From NCBI GenBank assembly GCA_023213395.1, contig CM041465.1:38943741-39007740 (forward strand): a stretch of 64,000 nucleotides of DNA, given 5' to 3'. Made by a program: the position numbers and the translations under genes. The notes under the pieces were generated by a model. The model was not told the DNA's origin and ran no database searches. It was given only the letters and a program-made list of their open reading frames with translations. The DNA comes from Cycas panzhihuaensis. Its lineage: Eukaryota; Cycadophyta. This document shows positions 45,411-57,320 of the stretch, piece by piece (position 1 is the first letter of the stretch; every line of letters begins with the position of its first letter).

Positions 45411-46620
45411 TGGCATGCTCGCATGGGCCATGTTCACATTGATAGACTTGGAGATCTTTATAATACTCTTCCAAAGTTTTCTTGTAAGCCTTTTAAATGT
45501 GAAGCTTGTATCATTGCCAAATCTCATCGACAACCCTTTCCCAAAAGTCAGTAGAAATTGATCCATTTATTATAATTGTTAAACTCTGATCTGTGTAGAC
45601 CATTACCCATTCCTTCACTGAAGGGCAAGTTATATTACATCTCTTTCATTGATGATTTCACTAGAGAAGTATGTGTAGCTTTTCTACATAAGAAAGATGA
45701 AGCCTTCTGTGTATTTAAAGAATTCAAAGCCCATACTGAAAAAGAGTCAGGTTATCAACTCAAATATCTTCAAACTGATAATGGTGACAAATATACCTCA
45801 CATGAGTTTGAAAGCTACCTTCAAGACAATGGCATCAAGCATTAAACAATAGTAGTAGGTCCCTCAAAACAAAATGGAGTTACCAAGCACATGAACAGGA
45901 TAATCATGAACATGGCTCGTGCTATGTTGGTATACAAAAATGAACATGGCTTGTGCTATGTTGGTATACAAAAATGTACCTACCTACCTATGGGTCGAAG
46001 CCATCTAGACAGTTGTTTATTATATCAATGCTATTAGCCCATCAAAGGAAGGATAATCACCTAATGAAAAGTGGTCAGGACAAACCCCCATTGTTTACTA
46101 CTTCAAAATTTTTGGCTCTACATGCTATACCCACATTTTGGATGCAGATCGCAATAAACTCCAGCCAAGGGCACTTAAAGGTATTTTTGTTGGATACCCT
46201 ATGGATAGGAAAGGGTATAAGGTCTTTATACCTTTACAACAAAAAATCAGCATTACTAAAGATGTCATTTTTGCGGAGACAGAGGATCAGTTACTTAGAC
46301 AGGACTCCAAAATACCCTTATGCCACTATAATAATGTTATCAAGTATGATATTCAAATTCCAAAAGTTGAGGGGGGGGTGGGGGACAAACATAAATTACT
46401 CCAAATATTGGAAGTTGATAATAGATCCTTAAAGGATACAAGTTATGACTATGAACTAATGAGTGTACATCCAACACCATTCTTTGAAGATAACAGAGTT
46501 GACAAAGGCAAATCCATTATAGAAGAACCATCCTCTCCACCTTCAGTTGACAAAGGGAAAATAGTGGTAGAAGGACCATCTTCCTCAAGCGCATCAACAC
46601 CCTCCTCATAAAATGATCAT
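45411..46620 (+). pseudogene. Element F integrase, frameshifted by a 34-bp duplication
   Basis: Zinc region LWHARMGHVHIDRL and CEACIIAKSHRQPF is intact. The core (45576-45845) reads LNSDLCRPLP (first Asp kept), ISFIDDFTREVCVAFLHKK and LQTDNGDKYTSHEF (second Asp kept). The Glu site reads NGVTKHMN (Glu to Lys). At 45908-45975 a 34-bp segment is tandemly duplicated, shifting the frame by one. The C-terminal domain then continues at 46138-46611: DADRNKLQPRALKGIFVGYP, YKVFIPLQQKISITKDVIFA, ending in a Pro/Ser/Lys-rich linker with a repeated VDKGK motif. Confidence 0.88.
45908..45975 (+). repeat. 34-bp tandem duplication in integrase of F
   Basis: Units 45908-45941 and 45942-45975 both start GAACATGGCT and differ at one base (C/T). 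34 is not a multiple of 3, so this frameshifts the gene. Confidence 0.95.
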
Positions 46621-46829
46621 TTTAATAAATTAGATGAGAACTAAGAAGTTGAGGAAATGAGGACATTATTCCCAACTCGAGGATCTCATGAAGCTTGCCA
46701 GCTTAATAAGGACATACGACTAGATGAGGAGGGAAAAACTAACACTCGAAGTGCCCATAGAGTAAGGATGTAGGAATTATTATATGCTGAGCTTGAACTA
46801 GCAGAATTGCACCTTACTCTTAATGAAGA

Positions 46830-47790
46830 GCCCCTAACATACTAAGAAGCTGTAAAGCATGCAACTTGGAGAAATGCCATGAATGAAGAGTACTAATCTC
46901 TTATCAAGAACGGTATATGAGAGCTCATTGATCTACTAGTTGGCAGAAAGATAGTTTAAAATAAATGGATGTTAAAAGACAAATATAGATTAGATGGCAC
47001 CTTTAAAAAACACAAGGCGAGGTTGATAGCGAAAGGATTCACACAAAGAGAAGGCATTGACTACACTAAAGTCTTTGCATCTACAACTAAGTAGCCTACA
47101 ATTAGAACTCTTGTGGCTTTAGTTGCTCAATAGGGTTAGAAATTCCACCAACTCGATATTAAGATCGTGTTTCTCAATGGAGATGTTAAAGAAGAAATTT
47201 ACATAGCTCAGTTAGAAGGATATGAGATTAAAGGTCAAGAGCATAAGGTTTGCAAGCTTAGAAAGTCTTTGTATGGCCTTAAACAAGCCCCTTATGCTTG
47301 GTTTGCCAAGTTGTCTGAAAGAATGAGGCAACTTGGATAAGAGGTTTGTGGTTACTAAGATATTAATGCAACATTATTTATCAAATGCGGGATAAAGTCA
47401 CTTATCTAATAATCTTTGTGGACAACATACTAGTAACAAGTAATAGTGAATAGGCAATAAGCTAGATGAAAAAGGACTTTGGTAAAACATTCAAATTGTT
47501 TGACCTTAGTTTGATGAAATATTATTTGGGAATTAAAGTAACACAAAAGAATGGAAAAATTTTCCTCTCCCAAGAAAAATACATCAACGATCTTCTAACC
47601 AAGTTTTAGTTAGAAGATGCTTGACTAGTGGCTTTACCTATGGACCCTAATACCAAACTCTTAGTTGATGGTGACACTAGGGAAGCAAATGCAACACTTT
47701 ATAGGAAACTTATAGGTAATCTCATCTACACTACTAATACAAGGCTAGATATTGCACACTTTGTCGACATTCTTACTCGTTACATGATGA
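46830..47790 (+). pseudogene. Element F reverse transcriptase, FVDN active site
   Basis: Begins about 46845 (YKEAVKHATWRNAMNEEY-like, one Gln codon now stop) and continues with NKWMLKDKYRLDGTFKKH, RLIAKGFTQREGIDYTKVFA, FHQLDIKIVFLNGDVKEEIY and RKSLYGLKQAPYAWFAKL. The catalytic box near 47410-47440 reads IFVDNILVT, so the second Asp of the YVDD box is Asn and Tyr is Phe. Then MKYYLGIKVTQKNGKIFLSQ and LYRKLIGNLIYTT. Stops and at least one frame change near 47340-47400. Inactive. Confidence 0.9.
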
Positions 47791-48368
47791 ATTCTAAATA
47801 GAATCATTGGCAGACAACAGTGCGAGTGTTGAGGTACCTTAAGATGACTAGTAAATATGGTCTGTTGTATGAACCTAATTCAGACTTCAAGCTTTCTACA
47901 TACCCAAACTCAAACTTTGCAGGAGATAAAGATATAGAAAGATCTATGTTTGGGTATATAATGTTTCTTGGAACAACACCAATATCGTAGAGATCTAGAC
48001 GATAGAAGATAGTTGTTGATTCAACTACCGAAGTTAAATACATTACTATTTTTGAGACCAGTAAGGAGGTGATATTATTTAGAAAATGATTGGAAACATT
48101 AAATATTACCTAAACAAGTCCTATCGGCCTTCGTGTGGATAATCAATCAGAAATCCACATGGCAAAAACTCCTATATTACATGATTGTACCAAACACATA
48201 AGTATGAAAGTCCATGGGATTAGAGAACTTATTCATAATGTCACAATTCAATTAGAATACTGGCCCACAACATATCAAGTGATTAATATATTTACTAAAC
48301 CATTGAAAAAGGTGAAGTTTGAACAGTTTCGAAGGCAGCTTAGCCTTAGGGCCTCCATCTTTGACTAA
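47791..48368 (+). pseudogene. Element F RNase H
   Basis: Continues with VRVLRYLKMTSKYGLLYEPN, TYPNSNFAGDKDIERSMFGY (the first catalytic Asp of the usual TDSDW is Asn), STTEVKYITIFETSKEVI and the open piece 48135-48368: VDNQSEIHMAKTPILHDCTK, ending IFTKPLKKVKFEQFRRQLSL. A few stops. Then about 430 bp of untranslated sequence runs to the purine tract. Confidence 0.88.
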
Positions 48369-48803
48369 TCAAAGAAGGTGGTAACAAGATCATCATACTC
48401 TATTCTCTTCGTGAAAACTCCTTGTAGGCATAGAAGAATAAGAATAAGTCTCTACTCTATCCTATTTATGAAAACCCATATGGGCACAAAAGGATAAAGG
48501 TTGTACTAATTTTAGAAAATCAGAACCTGTAAAAACCCAAAAGGGCATAAGGGATGACTAAACGGTATATGGACACTCAACATGTTTAACTGCATATTTA
48601 AGTTGCTTAGCTATAAAGCTACATCAAAGAGCCACCTTAGCCATTTTAATTTATAAAAGGGACTATAGATCTTAAAAAGTTTTTGGGTTTTTATTTCCCA
48701 TGAGAGTTTTCCCACAAATGTGTCATTTATAATTTCAATATAATAATGAGGCTCAAATGAAGACCTTATAGAATACATTTTCTCAAAAAGACCTTCCACC
48801 ATT

Positions 48804-48813
48804 AAGGGGGAGA
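48804..48813 (+). other. Polypurine tract of F
   Basis: AAGGGGGAGA one base from the 3' LTR. Confidence 0.9.
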
Positions 48814-48814
48814 T

Positions 48815-49125
48815 TGAAAGAGGTTAATATATCAAGGTCATTTGTGTAGATTAAATATGTGACCTTATGATATATTGTTAGCATTAGTCTCTTAATGAAA
48901 TGTGCTTTATGTGGATTTAGATGTAATTTCAGGTTTATGTCATTAGGTAGAAAAATCCTAACCCTAATACTCATCCTTAATAATAAAAGGCAAAATCTCA
49001 AGGAGGGAGTTATTATTCATTCTCACCTCTAAGCTTGCGCTCAATTCTTGTTTTATCTCTTTTTCATTCTCCATTACCATTGTGTGCATATGAGTGATTT
49101 ATTCCCTAAATCCATCATTCCTTTA
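48815..49125 (+). repeat. 3' LTR of F
   Basis: 311 bp, TGAAAGAGG to TTCCTTTA, followed by TSD GAAAA (49126-49130). Pair of 34058-34368. Confidence 0.95.
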
Positions 49126-49130
49126 GAAAA

Positions 49131-51639
49131 GAGAGCCAAATTTAAATATTCATATCTTACAAGTCTTTAACAATTATATATATTATTCTACATAATATTT
49201 TAGTTTATTTTCTAAGCTAAACAATAGTAATTTTTATATAATTTCTTTTCCTCTAGATAAATTACTTAAATTAGCCTTCAAGTGAATCTAGCATATGAAG
49301 ATTTAACAGTATTTAAGATGTTAATCCTTATGGAATTTCCATAATTCTCATGAATTTTAACCTTTTCTCATAAGATACTATTCCTAATCCACATTTCCCA
49401 AAATAATTTGAGGGAATAAAATATCATACTTCTTATCGAGTACTTAATATTTTAGGCTAGATGTGTTGTTAAGAACTCGACTCTTACTTTTTCTTCTTCT
49501 CATGTTCCTCTATTCTTCTTTTATAATTATTTCATACATACATACATCTTTCTCTCTCCCTCTCCCTCTCCCTCTCTGTCTATATATATATATATATATA
49601 TATATTCCTCCATTACTTCTGCTTTCATTTCCTTACTTATTTGATAGTTTATTTGTTGTTATTATTTGATGCTAATCATTAAATATTTAGCATATTTACT
49701 CCCTATATGATCTTATTGTTGCTATTATGGTATTAGTGTTGTTTGGTATGGGAGTACTTGCTAGATTAAAGGCTTAGAGAAGTGCACTAAACCCTTGGAG
49801 ATGACCTCTGCGCTCTAAAGGTGATCTAAGGCTATTTTTTGTCTTGTTTATTCTCTATTTTCATCTCAAAAGTGTTTTAAGGGTTGGAAAATAATAAATT
49901 TATTTTCTAATTATTTTAAAGCTCACTTTATATTTGTAGCTAGGAAAATAGACAAGAAATCACTATTTTCTTTAATTTTCTATATCATAAAAATGATTTT
50001 ACAGGTTTTTTCTTATAGAACTTATAGGTCCTCAGGGATCACTCTTTATTGACTTTGAACTCATTGCACCTGCTCATTCGCTATCAGTGATGGCACTTGG
50101 GTGACTCCACATTAAAGTTGAGTGGATTTTCCATTGATTTGGGAAATTTTACTAAAAAAAAAAAAACTTTTTCACTTGATACTTCATGTTAGCTCATTGT
50201 AAAGCCTTATGCTTAGTGTTGTGTCCTGACTGCATTCATTTCGAAGAAGAAAACTTACTCTATAACTATATTTCACTCTTAGCTATCCATTTTCTTTGTC
50301 ACTTGTCTGTGTGCCCATCTAAATATCTAAATAACTCAATCTTACTCAATGTAGTATTAATCCTCATGAAATTGTTATATCTTATCATTTGTAATAGAGG
50401 TGCCCTGTCCTAAAGTCATTCGTTGATCTAATCCTTCATTTGATTAAAATCTTCATCTAAGTGACTAGTTTTTTTGCCTACAACATCGTCTTTTATTTTT
50501 TGATGAAAATTTTCTTGTTTTAACATTATAAATCTAACATTAGGTTATCTAATATAGAATATTTTGAGAATAATTCAAGTTAAATAAACTTTATATTTCT
50601 TAAAGCTTCATTTTTAAGTGGGTTTTTCATGTTATTTTACTACTTTTAAACCAAATCACATTTTGTTTTATTTTTTAAGTTTTGTAAACACATAAAAAAA
50701 ATTACACATGTTTATTAACTCAAAAATCAATGATTGACTTAGTTTTAGTACTTATGAAAAATTTACATATGTACATGTTTTTTAAGACTCCTTACATGGT
50801 GACCTTATTAGTTCTAATCATCAAAAGGACTAAAATCACTTTTCTTAGTTCATGTTAGAACTAATTTATAGTCCTAACATCTTCTTAGTGGTGTTTTTAC
50901 TTTACATAAAGTGATTAAATCATACATAAAGTAATGAAGGTTGGCTCTAAGGAATGAACATTCTCCAACCACTACAAGCATGTAATTATTTTTTATTTGA
51001 TACTTGAAACATTTCTTAAGTACTTAGTGACCTCTTAAGCACTTTAATAGCTCTTATTTTAAGTATTTTTCATCATGTTTTAAGTAAGTCTTAAGCTAAC
51101 ATCAACATCATCTCAAGAGCATCTCATTTTAATCTACTTTAAACATTTAAAATTAATTAATTAATTTTTATGTAGAAGAGGCCTAAAAAGGATTAAAGTC
51201 TTGCCTCTAAGTCTTAAGATTAATGTATTTCCTAAGGGACCAACTAAATGTATAGTTAATGCATAGTAATTAAAACCTATTTGAAGGAAAGAAGGTTAAA
51301 AAGGTGTGTTATTGGACCTATGAATTCCAAGAAAAGTAGGGTACAACTGTGCAGATCAACCTTACCTTGTTTATTCTAAAATTTGATCTTAGTTAATTAT
51401 TGGATCTACTAAAAAGATTAGGGTTAGACAAACTCTTTAGACTAGCCCTCTACTTTTACTTACTCTCTTTAATTATTAGATCTTCTTTGTAAGAGCAGGG
51501 CTGTTAGTATATTTATTATTAGAACTTAAGTGGCAAAAGCTTTGAGTTTTCAAGTTATTTATTTAATTATAAGACTATTTTCTAAATAAATTTAACACAA
51601 TGTCTTCCATAAATATGCTTAATATAACCATATTAAATT
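49131..51639. other. No gene recognised; microsatellites
   Basis: 2.5 kb AT-rich sequence. It contains a (CATA)n patch near 49533-49547, a CT-rich (CTCTCC)n run at 49551-49576 and (TA)n at 49581-49604. No LTR, primer site or protein motif was recognised. If element J had a 5' LTR it should lie near the end of this span, but none matches its 3' LTR. Confidence 0.6.
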
Positions 51640-52590
51640 AAGTGGACCAGATAAAATTTAAGAATGGAAGAATCAAGTAAAGAATTTACTTATCATGAAT
51701 GAATTTTAGGGTTATGTATCTAGAAGAATCCAAAAGCCTACACCAACTCAAACTAGAATAAATACTAATGTTATAATTCCTACTAATCTAGTTCTTGTTA
51801 TTGTATGTGTAGCTAAGGAAGAAATAACTTTAGCTTTTATTCACATAACTATTTATAATATTGTTGATTAAAATATTATAAGTGTTGCTACATCTAAAGA
51901 TGTTTGGAATGCTTTGCTATCTTTCTATGAAAGGTAAAATCAAGCTCGCATTGTAATATCAAAAGCAATGTTATTTACTATAAAATTTATTGAGCCTATA
52001 ATGAATTTTATTTCTTCCATCAAAGAGATAAATAATTAATGAACTATTTTGGATAAACTGACATCAAATGAAGACCTTGTCATTACCACTATTCATGTAT
52101 TGCAAAAAAATTACAATGTCTTCATTTCTTTAATCACTAGAAGAGGCACATTGGGGACCATGAATTTTAATCAATTAGAAAGTCTTTTACTGTGGGAGGA
52201 ACAAATATGCTCTCATTAAGATGAATTATCCACATCAAGGACATTTATTTCCAAGTACAAAGGAAAACATACTCCGAACATAATTTGCACAAATAATTTG
52301 GGAACCTTAATATTAACACTTCAAAGGCCAAGAATGTTGTTTACCATTATTATGGTAAGATGAACCACATCTGACTAGAATACCAAAAAATATAGTTTGA
52401 TTTGCATCAACAACAACAACAATAGCTATAACAATAATAAGAAAGGTCACAACAACAATAACATCTAGCTCAAAGGCCAAACTAAAGAGGATTTCGAGAA
52501 GGTGAAAGAGAAAGGGAGGTATTTAGAGGTGGCAATCAAAGAAACTATTATGAAGATAAGAAACTATTTTGTGCCTATTATAATAGAAAT
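51640..52590 (+). pseudogene. Element J gag
   Basis: Reads SGPDKI-stop-EWKNQVKNLLIMNEF (about 51645-51715), IYNIVD, SKDVWNALLSFYER and IVISKAMLFTIKFIEPIMNF, then LITRRGTLGTMNFNQLESLL. The zinc knuckle at 52342-52383 reads YHYYGKMNHI-stop-LEY: CX2CX4HX4C spacing with all three Cys changed to Tyr, as in element A. An Asn/Gln-rich stretch of CAA/AAC repeats follows (about 52405-52470). Stops are frequent. Confidence 0.85.
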
Positions 52591-53160
52591 AATGATAATA
52601 TATGGATTGTTGACTCAAGAGCATCCCATCATATGATTGGAAATGCAAATTTGCTCTATAACATTGGTGAAAACAAGGGGTAAACTATTACCTTTGGTAA
52701 TAATGAGACTACTCAAATATTTGCAGTGGGTAAAATTACCTCTTTTCACTCTCTAGATAACCCAAACTTTAACATTTCCCATAAGTGATATATTTTTGGT
52801 GTTATTAATGCCTAAAAATTTACTATCCATTGGTCAACTAAATAAGCAACAGATAAGTGGTTTATTAAAAAATGAGAAATATATTATTAGTGACATAAAC
52901 GATTAAGTGGTTGCTATTGATCATGAAGACCATGGGCTCTATAAGTTAGATGTATCTAATATCACACTTGATACTTCACATGCTTATGTCACTTAATCAC
53001 TGACCAAAGAAAAATTATGGTACAACAAGCTAGGTCACTTGAACCTAAATAATATCAAATTGATGTTTAGGAAAAACATGGCATTTGGCCTTCCAAAGAT
53101 ATTAATAGCATACATAATGGGAAAATAACATAGACAGCCTTTCCCAATAGGCCAAGCATA
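52591..53160 (+). pseudogene. Element J protease and GAG-pre-integrase
   Basis: The protease box reads IWIVDSRASHHMIGN (about 52600-52644): the catalytic Asp is kept but the Gly of Asp-Ser-Gly is Arg. It then reads TITFGNNETTQIFAVGKI. After frame changes come LMPKNLLSIGQLNKQQ-like (about 52805-52850), DHEDHGLYKLDVSN-like (52920-52960) and LWYNKLGHLNLNNIK-like (about 53015-53055), the zinc-region His pair with Tyr in place of the first His. Confidence 0.83.
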
Positions 53161-53870
53161 GTATACATAACAACTATTACCATTGGTATATATTGATATT
53201 TATGCACTTAGATCTACACCATCTCTTAAAGGAGCCTCATTTTATATCACTTTTATTAAGGACTTCTCACATAAGGTTTGGGTATATTACATCAAATATA
53301 AATCTAAAGCTTTTGCTAAATTCAAGGAATTCAAACTTATTGCGGAGAAGGAAATATATATGATAATTAAAATTTTATGATATGATAATGGAGGTGAGTT
53401 TACTTTAAGAGAATTTAACTAGTTTTGTATTAATTATGGGTTCAAAAGGCAATTCATTACTCCATACACACCATAACAAAATATGGTAGGAGACAACATG
53501 AATAAGACTTTGGTAAATATAGCCAAAGCCATGATACATACTAAAGACCTTCATTTGACCTACTAGGTAGAAGTACTTTATATAATAGCTTATATCACCA
53601 ATAAGAGTTCTACAATCATATTCACTGATATGACACCATAAGAGGCTCAGACTGGAAAGAAGCCAACTGTCAGCCACTTACACATTTTTGGGTGTATTAC
53701 ATACATGCACATTCCTCAATAACAAAGGTAAATACTAAATAATAAAAGTCTTAAGTACATCTTCATTGGTTACTTTATTGGCAACAAAACATATAGAGTA
53801 TATGATCCCATTTAGAAGAAAATTCATGTAAGTAAGGATGTCATATTTGCTAAAGATAATGAGGAGATGA
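53161..53870 (+). pseudogene. Element J integrase
   Basis: The open piece 53183-53380 reads VYIDIYALRSTPSLKGASFY, ITFIKDFSHKVWVYYIKYKS and KAFAKFKEFKLIAEKE, the core start with the first catalytic Asp kept (YIDIY). The second Asp region (DNGGEFTLREF, about 53380-53415) is kept in another frame. The third is preserved only loosely near 53480-53500 (Glu region reads VGDNMN, Glu changed to Asp). A C-terminal HLHIFGCI-like stretch appears near 53675-53700 and YFIGNKTYRVYDP near 53770-53810. Stops throughout. Confidence 0.83.
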
Positions 53871-54189
53871 ATCAAGCATCCATCCATCTTTCTTTTGACA
53901 AAGGAAAATAGATTGTTGAGGACTTCCTTTCCTCATAATCCTCCACATTGTATTCATCTTCTACTCCTATATCTTCTTCATGTATATCTTCTCTATCTTT
54001 GTCATTAGTTTCTCTTGATCTTGATAGTCTATTTAATATTTAGTAACTATTACAGGCACAAGATATTGAGGTCATAATTACACCGATGAAAAAGTTACGA
54101 AAATGCTACACACAAGTTGTATAGGATGCATAAGTAATTAAGGGAAAACATCCCTAAAAAATAAGACACCATCCAATTAATTATGCACT

Positions 54190-54690
54190 TACAGTGGAAG
54201 TGCTTTCTATTGATGAGCCTTCCACTTTTGAGGAGGCATGTAAAGATGAAAAGTACAATGTTGTCATAGATGAGGAAATCCATTCTATTGAAAAGAATGA
54301 GACTTAGGATTTGGTAGAATTGCTTAAATAAAAGTAGGTAATTAGTTGTAGATGGATATATAAAATAAAATTTTAATTTGATGGTTTAATCAAGCATCAA
54401 AAGACTCAACTTATGGCCAAGGGATTTAAATAGGAGGAAGGCATAGACTATGATGAAACCATTACACTAGTGGCTAACATGAACATAGTTACTTTAATAT
54501 TGATCCTAACTACACAATGCAAATGGTCAATTTATCAAATAGGCGTGAAGGGTTCCTTTTTCAATGGTAATATTACATAGGAGGTATATTTAGAGCAACC
54601 TCTTTGCTATATTACATGTGGCAAGGAATGCTTGGTCTGTCAACTCAAAAAGGCTCTATATAGTTTGAAATAGGCCTTCATGATGATGGT
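54190..54690 (+). pseudogene. Element J RT, first half only
   Basis: Begins DEPSTFEEACKDEKYNVVID (about 54212), then KNET-stop-DLVELLK, SCRWIYKIKF, LMAKGFK-stop-EEGIDYDETITLVA, VKGSFFNGNIT and CQLKKALYSLK-stop-AF (about 54640-54675). At the Gln-Ala site before the catalytic box the reading jumps to unrelated residues, and at 54735 it resumes in the RNase H tail. The YVDD box is deleted, so this cannot work. Confidence 0.88.
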
Positions 54691-54734
54691 GCTTAAAAAT
54701 CAACATTTCCAAACCTATAGATTAATAACTATCA

Positions 54735-54816
54735 GATATCTTTACCAAACCACTTCATAGAGAAAATTTTAAATATTTTAGATAGCCATGGGGTAAAACT
54801 TAATATTGTACATATT
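54735..54816 (+). pseudogene. Element J RNase H tail
   Basis: The short end of copia pol reads IFTKPLHRENFKYF (about 54738-54780), the usual residues just before the purine tract. It is separated from the RT half by an internal deletion. Confidence 0.8.
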
Positions 54817-54825
54817 AAGGGGGGA
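54817..54825 (+). other. Polypurine tract of J
   Basis: AAGGGGGGA immediately before the LTR. Confidence 0.88.
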
Positions 54826-55262
54826 TATTAGAACCTTTATGTTTTAATATTAAGTTATGTACTTTATATAAAGTGACTTTACCACTTAATGTGATCAAGT
54901 ACATACTTATATTCTTTCTAGTAAGTGTAATATTATAACTTAAGGGTTAATGTATCCTTCACCCTTGTATATGCGCTTTTACACATGTGAGTGCATATAG
55001 GATACTTGTCCTTTATGTGAAGAAATTGCGTGAATATTTGATAAGTGTCAAACCTACAACACCTTAAGATTCCTCCTCCTCCTCTATATATTAAGACTAT
55101 TTTTTCATGTAGAGTAAAAGAGGGGGATGTATTGTATTATTATGCTACTCATTTGAATATAAGTTAATCTTGTTTTAGAGCTAGGAATAATTCCTTGCTA
55201 TTGAAAATCATAAGGAAGACTTAACTTGTATCGTGGTCATTTAATTCCTTCCCTCACCAACA
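54826..55262 (+). repeat. 3' LTR of J
   Basis: About 437 bp, TATTAGAACC (TG changed to TA) to CACCAACA. It contains a CTATATATTAAG TATA-like box (about 55083) and the motif ACTTTATATAAAGTGAC. No second copy was found in this window. Confidence 0.78.
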
Positions 55263-55333
55263 ACTCAATCATACCTTTCATTTTGTTAGTTTGAAATGCT
55301 CTGTCAGGTTTGTGATAGGTAAAGACCTTAATC

Positions 55334-55449
<116 letters not shown>

Positions 55450-55665
55450 CATAATATATAATGTTAATGTATAATCTTTTATATATTTAACATGTAATAT
55501 ATATAACTTTTAATATATAATGCTTAACTGCTCGACATTAGCGTGGTCATCTAGTCATCTCCTTTGATGAACTCATAAAATAACTAGTTGAATATTAATC
55601 TAAATAAAAGAAATAAAAGACCCCTCACATGTCTTTTTCTCTAACTTAAATTGCAAAAACCAAAA

Positions 55666-55996
55666 TGTTAAGAAACACCAAATATACAAATAGGATGATA
55701 GAATTATTTATAAACATAAAAGACTCAAACAAAACAAGCACACGGGACAGATAAATTGGATGTGGGAACCCATTCAGAAAAACCCACCACAAAAATATTA
55801 TTATCACATTTTTACAAATCTATCATGTAATATTACAATGGACTTTGATTTGTATTTATAGATTATAAGTGCCTCAAATAACTAATATTTGGGTTTACAT
55901 CTATTAGCTCAATATTATAATATTTCATCAACATATTCATATAATATATCTCCATATTTATATTAGCTAGTAAGTGGATATAATACCACTTTAACA
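55666..55996 (-). repeat. LTR of K (3' in element sense)
   Basis: 331 bp, TGTTAAGAAACACC to CTTTAACA on the + strand. Pair of 59331-59662; differences are mostly transitions. Confidence 0.93.
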
Positions 55997-56007
55997 TCAC
56001 CTCTTAA
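55997..56007 (-). other. Polypurine tract of K
   Basis: The minus strand reads TTAAGAGGTGA next to the LTR. Weak but in the right place. Confidence 0.6.
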
Positions 56008-56019
56008 TGTAAATGTAGG

Positions 56020-56282
56020 GTCTTGAAATCTTTTGAGGGATTTGTCTATCTCTTTATCTTTATCGATAGATCCCCCCTCAAGGATAACTTCACTAAATCT
56101 CCCAAATATACATAAATATTGATGAAGTGATCTTTAGAAGATCTTGGTGAACACATCCTTAATTTGATCTTCACTTGGACAAAACTCAACCTACATCTTC
56201 TCTTATCTGATTTTCTCTCAAATGTAATGGTGTTATGCCTTATATGTATGTGATTCTTTGCTCCAACAGTCCCTGTAACCAT
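56020..56282 (-). pseudogene. Element K RNase H tail
   Basis: The open minus-strand piece 56282-56046 reads AKNHIHIRHNTITFERKSDK then RRCRLSFVQVKIKLRMCSPR. This matches the end of copia pol, where a KHI-x-I-x-H-H-x-I-R box precedes the terminal FTKPL motif (here degraded). It sits next to the purine tract and LTR, as expected. Confidence 0.7.
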
Positions 56283-56430
56283 ATAACTCCTCTTATATTG
56301 ATACTTAGTCCATAATAATCAGGCTATTTCCTTGACTAAACTAAGAGGTTGAGCCACTTAAGCCATGTAGATCTCCTCTTCAAGTCTCCATTAAGGAATT
56401 CTGACATCTCATTCTTTCAAACTATATGAA
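56283..56430 (-). pseudogene. Element K RT fragment
   Basis: The minus strand near 56410-56340 gives LNGDL, then (after a frame change) EEIYMA and AQPLSLVKEIA-like residues: the conserved RT patch that follows DVK-x-x-FLNG. Catalytic residues are absent. Between here and the integrase (56431-56900) the sequence is unreadable. Confidence 0.65.
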
Positions 56431-56899
56431 GTTGATTCCTTCTTCCTACTTGAAATCATGCATAACAAGCCTTGCCAACTTGCAAACTGACTAGGTTCTT
56501 GAGAGAGGTAAGGGATCCAAATCCCACATGTCACTTCTCCTCCATTGCAGCTTTTAATTATGAATCTCTACTCACTAGAATCATTGGTGTCTATTATGAG
56601 TTTGACTGGCATGCTGATCCTTGATCTTCAATCATCTTGTAGGTCTTCAACTGTCATACTAGAGTCCTCAATGGTCCTCCTAGTCTATAATGAAATATAG
56701 GGTCGCAATCCATACCTCTTCATATAATGACTCCTCATCATCACTCCCATTAGTTCCTACTTCCATCTCAAACACAATGTTAGGTACACAAACCTTTACA
56801 CCTGCTGAATCATGGCTCAGAAAAGGAAGAAATAAAGGATAAAACTTGTATTTAGATGACACCTTGATATGATATATTAATAACTCTTCAAATTAACAT

Positions 56900-57320
56900 G
56901 TAGATTAATCACAATGATTTCCCTGTATAGATCACATAGTTTGTAAGCTTTATTTCAAACCCTATATAAATAGACTTTAAACTCTTATAATCTTGTTACT
57001 GTGATCTTCGTTTAAGATGTGTGCAATTAATGCATCCAAACAACTAATAGAAGGTTTCTAACAAGTCTAACATAACACAAGGGTAATGCCATGAACAACC
57101 TTAGAGGAGTACCCATTAAATGCTTGTCATAATAACATCTACCCAAAAACATAGGAGGTAAACTCTTATAATATAATATAGCACCTCCACATTTACATCA
57201 TAGTATCATTCTTCACTTGTAACATAATCTTATGAGGGGTATATGGGACAACCAACTCTCATTTTATACTAATTTTAAGGCTTCTTGTCATATAACTTTT
57301 CATTCTCACTTCAATTTGAT
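56900..57320 (-). pseudogene. Element K integrase fragment
   Basis: Minus reading from 57250: VPYTPHKIMLQVKNDTMM, (stop), SYVFG, KVVHGITLVLC, CLDALIAHILNEDHSN, then YNKSLKSIYIGFEIKLTNYV-like residues to about 56930. These are the late integrase core (from just before the Glu position, itself lost) and the C-terminal domain that leads into RT. Many stops. Confidence 0.75.

Larger units (their letters stand above)
34058..49125 (+). mobile_element. Complete Ty1/copia element F, carrying nested G
   Basis: LTRs of 311 bp each at 34058-34368 and 48815-49125, TSD GAAAA at 34053-34057 and 49126-49130, an exact Met-tRNA primer site at 34371, a purine tract before the 3' LTR, and gag to RNase H on the + strand at 43758-48368. 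Element G (34752-42222) lies in the leader. Without G, F is about 7.6 kb. The left LTR starts TA, not TG. RT (FVDN), protease (NIG) and integrase (Glu to Lys) active sites are all altered. Confidence 0.95.
51640..55262 (+). mobile_element. Ty1/copia element J, no 5' LTR seen, internally deleted
   Basis: Plus-strand copia remnant: gag, protease, integrase and RT start in order, then a direct jump from the RT finger region to the last residues of RNase H, the purine tract and a 3' LTR. The catalytic YVDD part of RT and most of RNase H are missing. A 5' LTR and primer site are not found. Its RT start closely resembles element B. Confidence 0.88.

Noticed and set aside
46830-48368. F as a potentially active element because LTRs are of equal length
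   Set aside because: Protease, integrase and RT active sites are all altered and stops are common.
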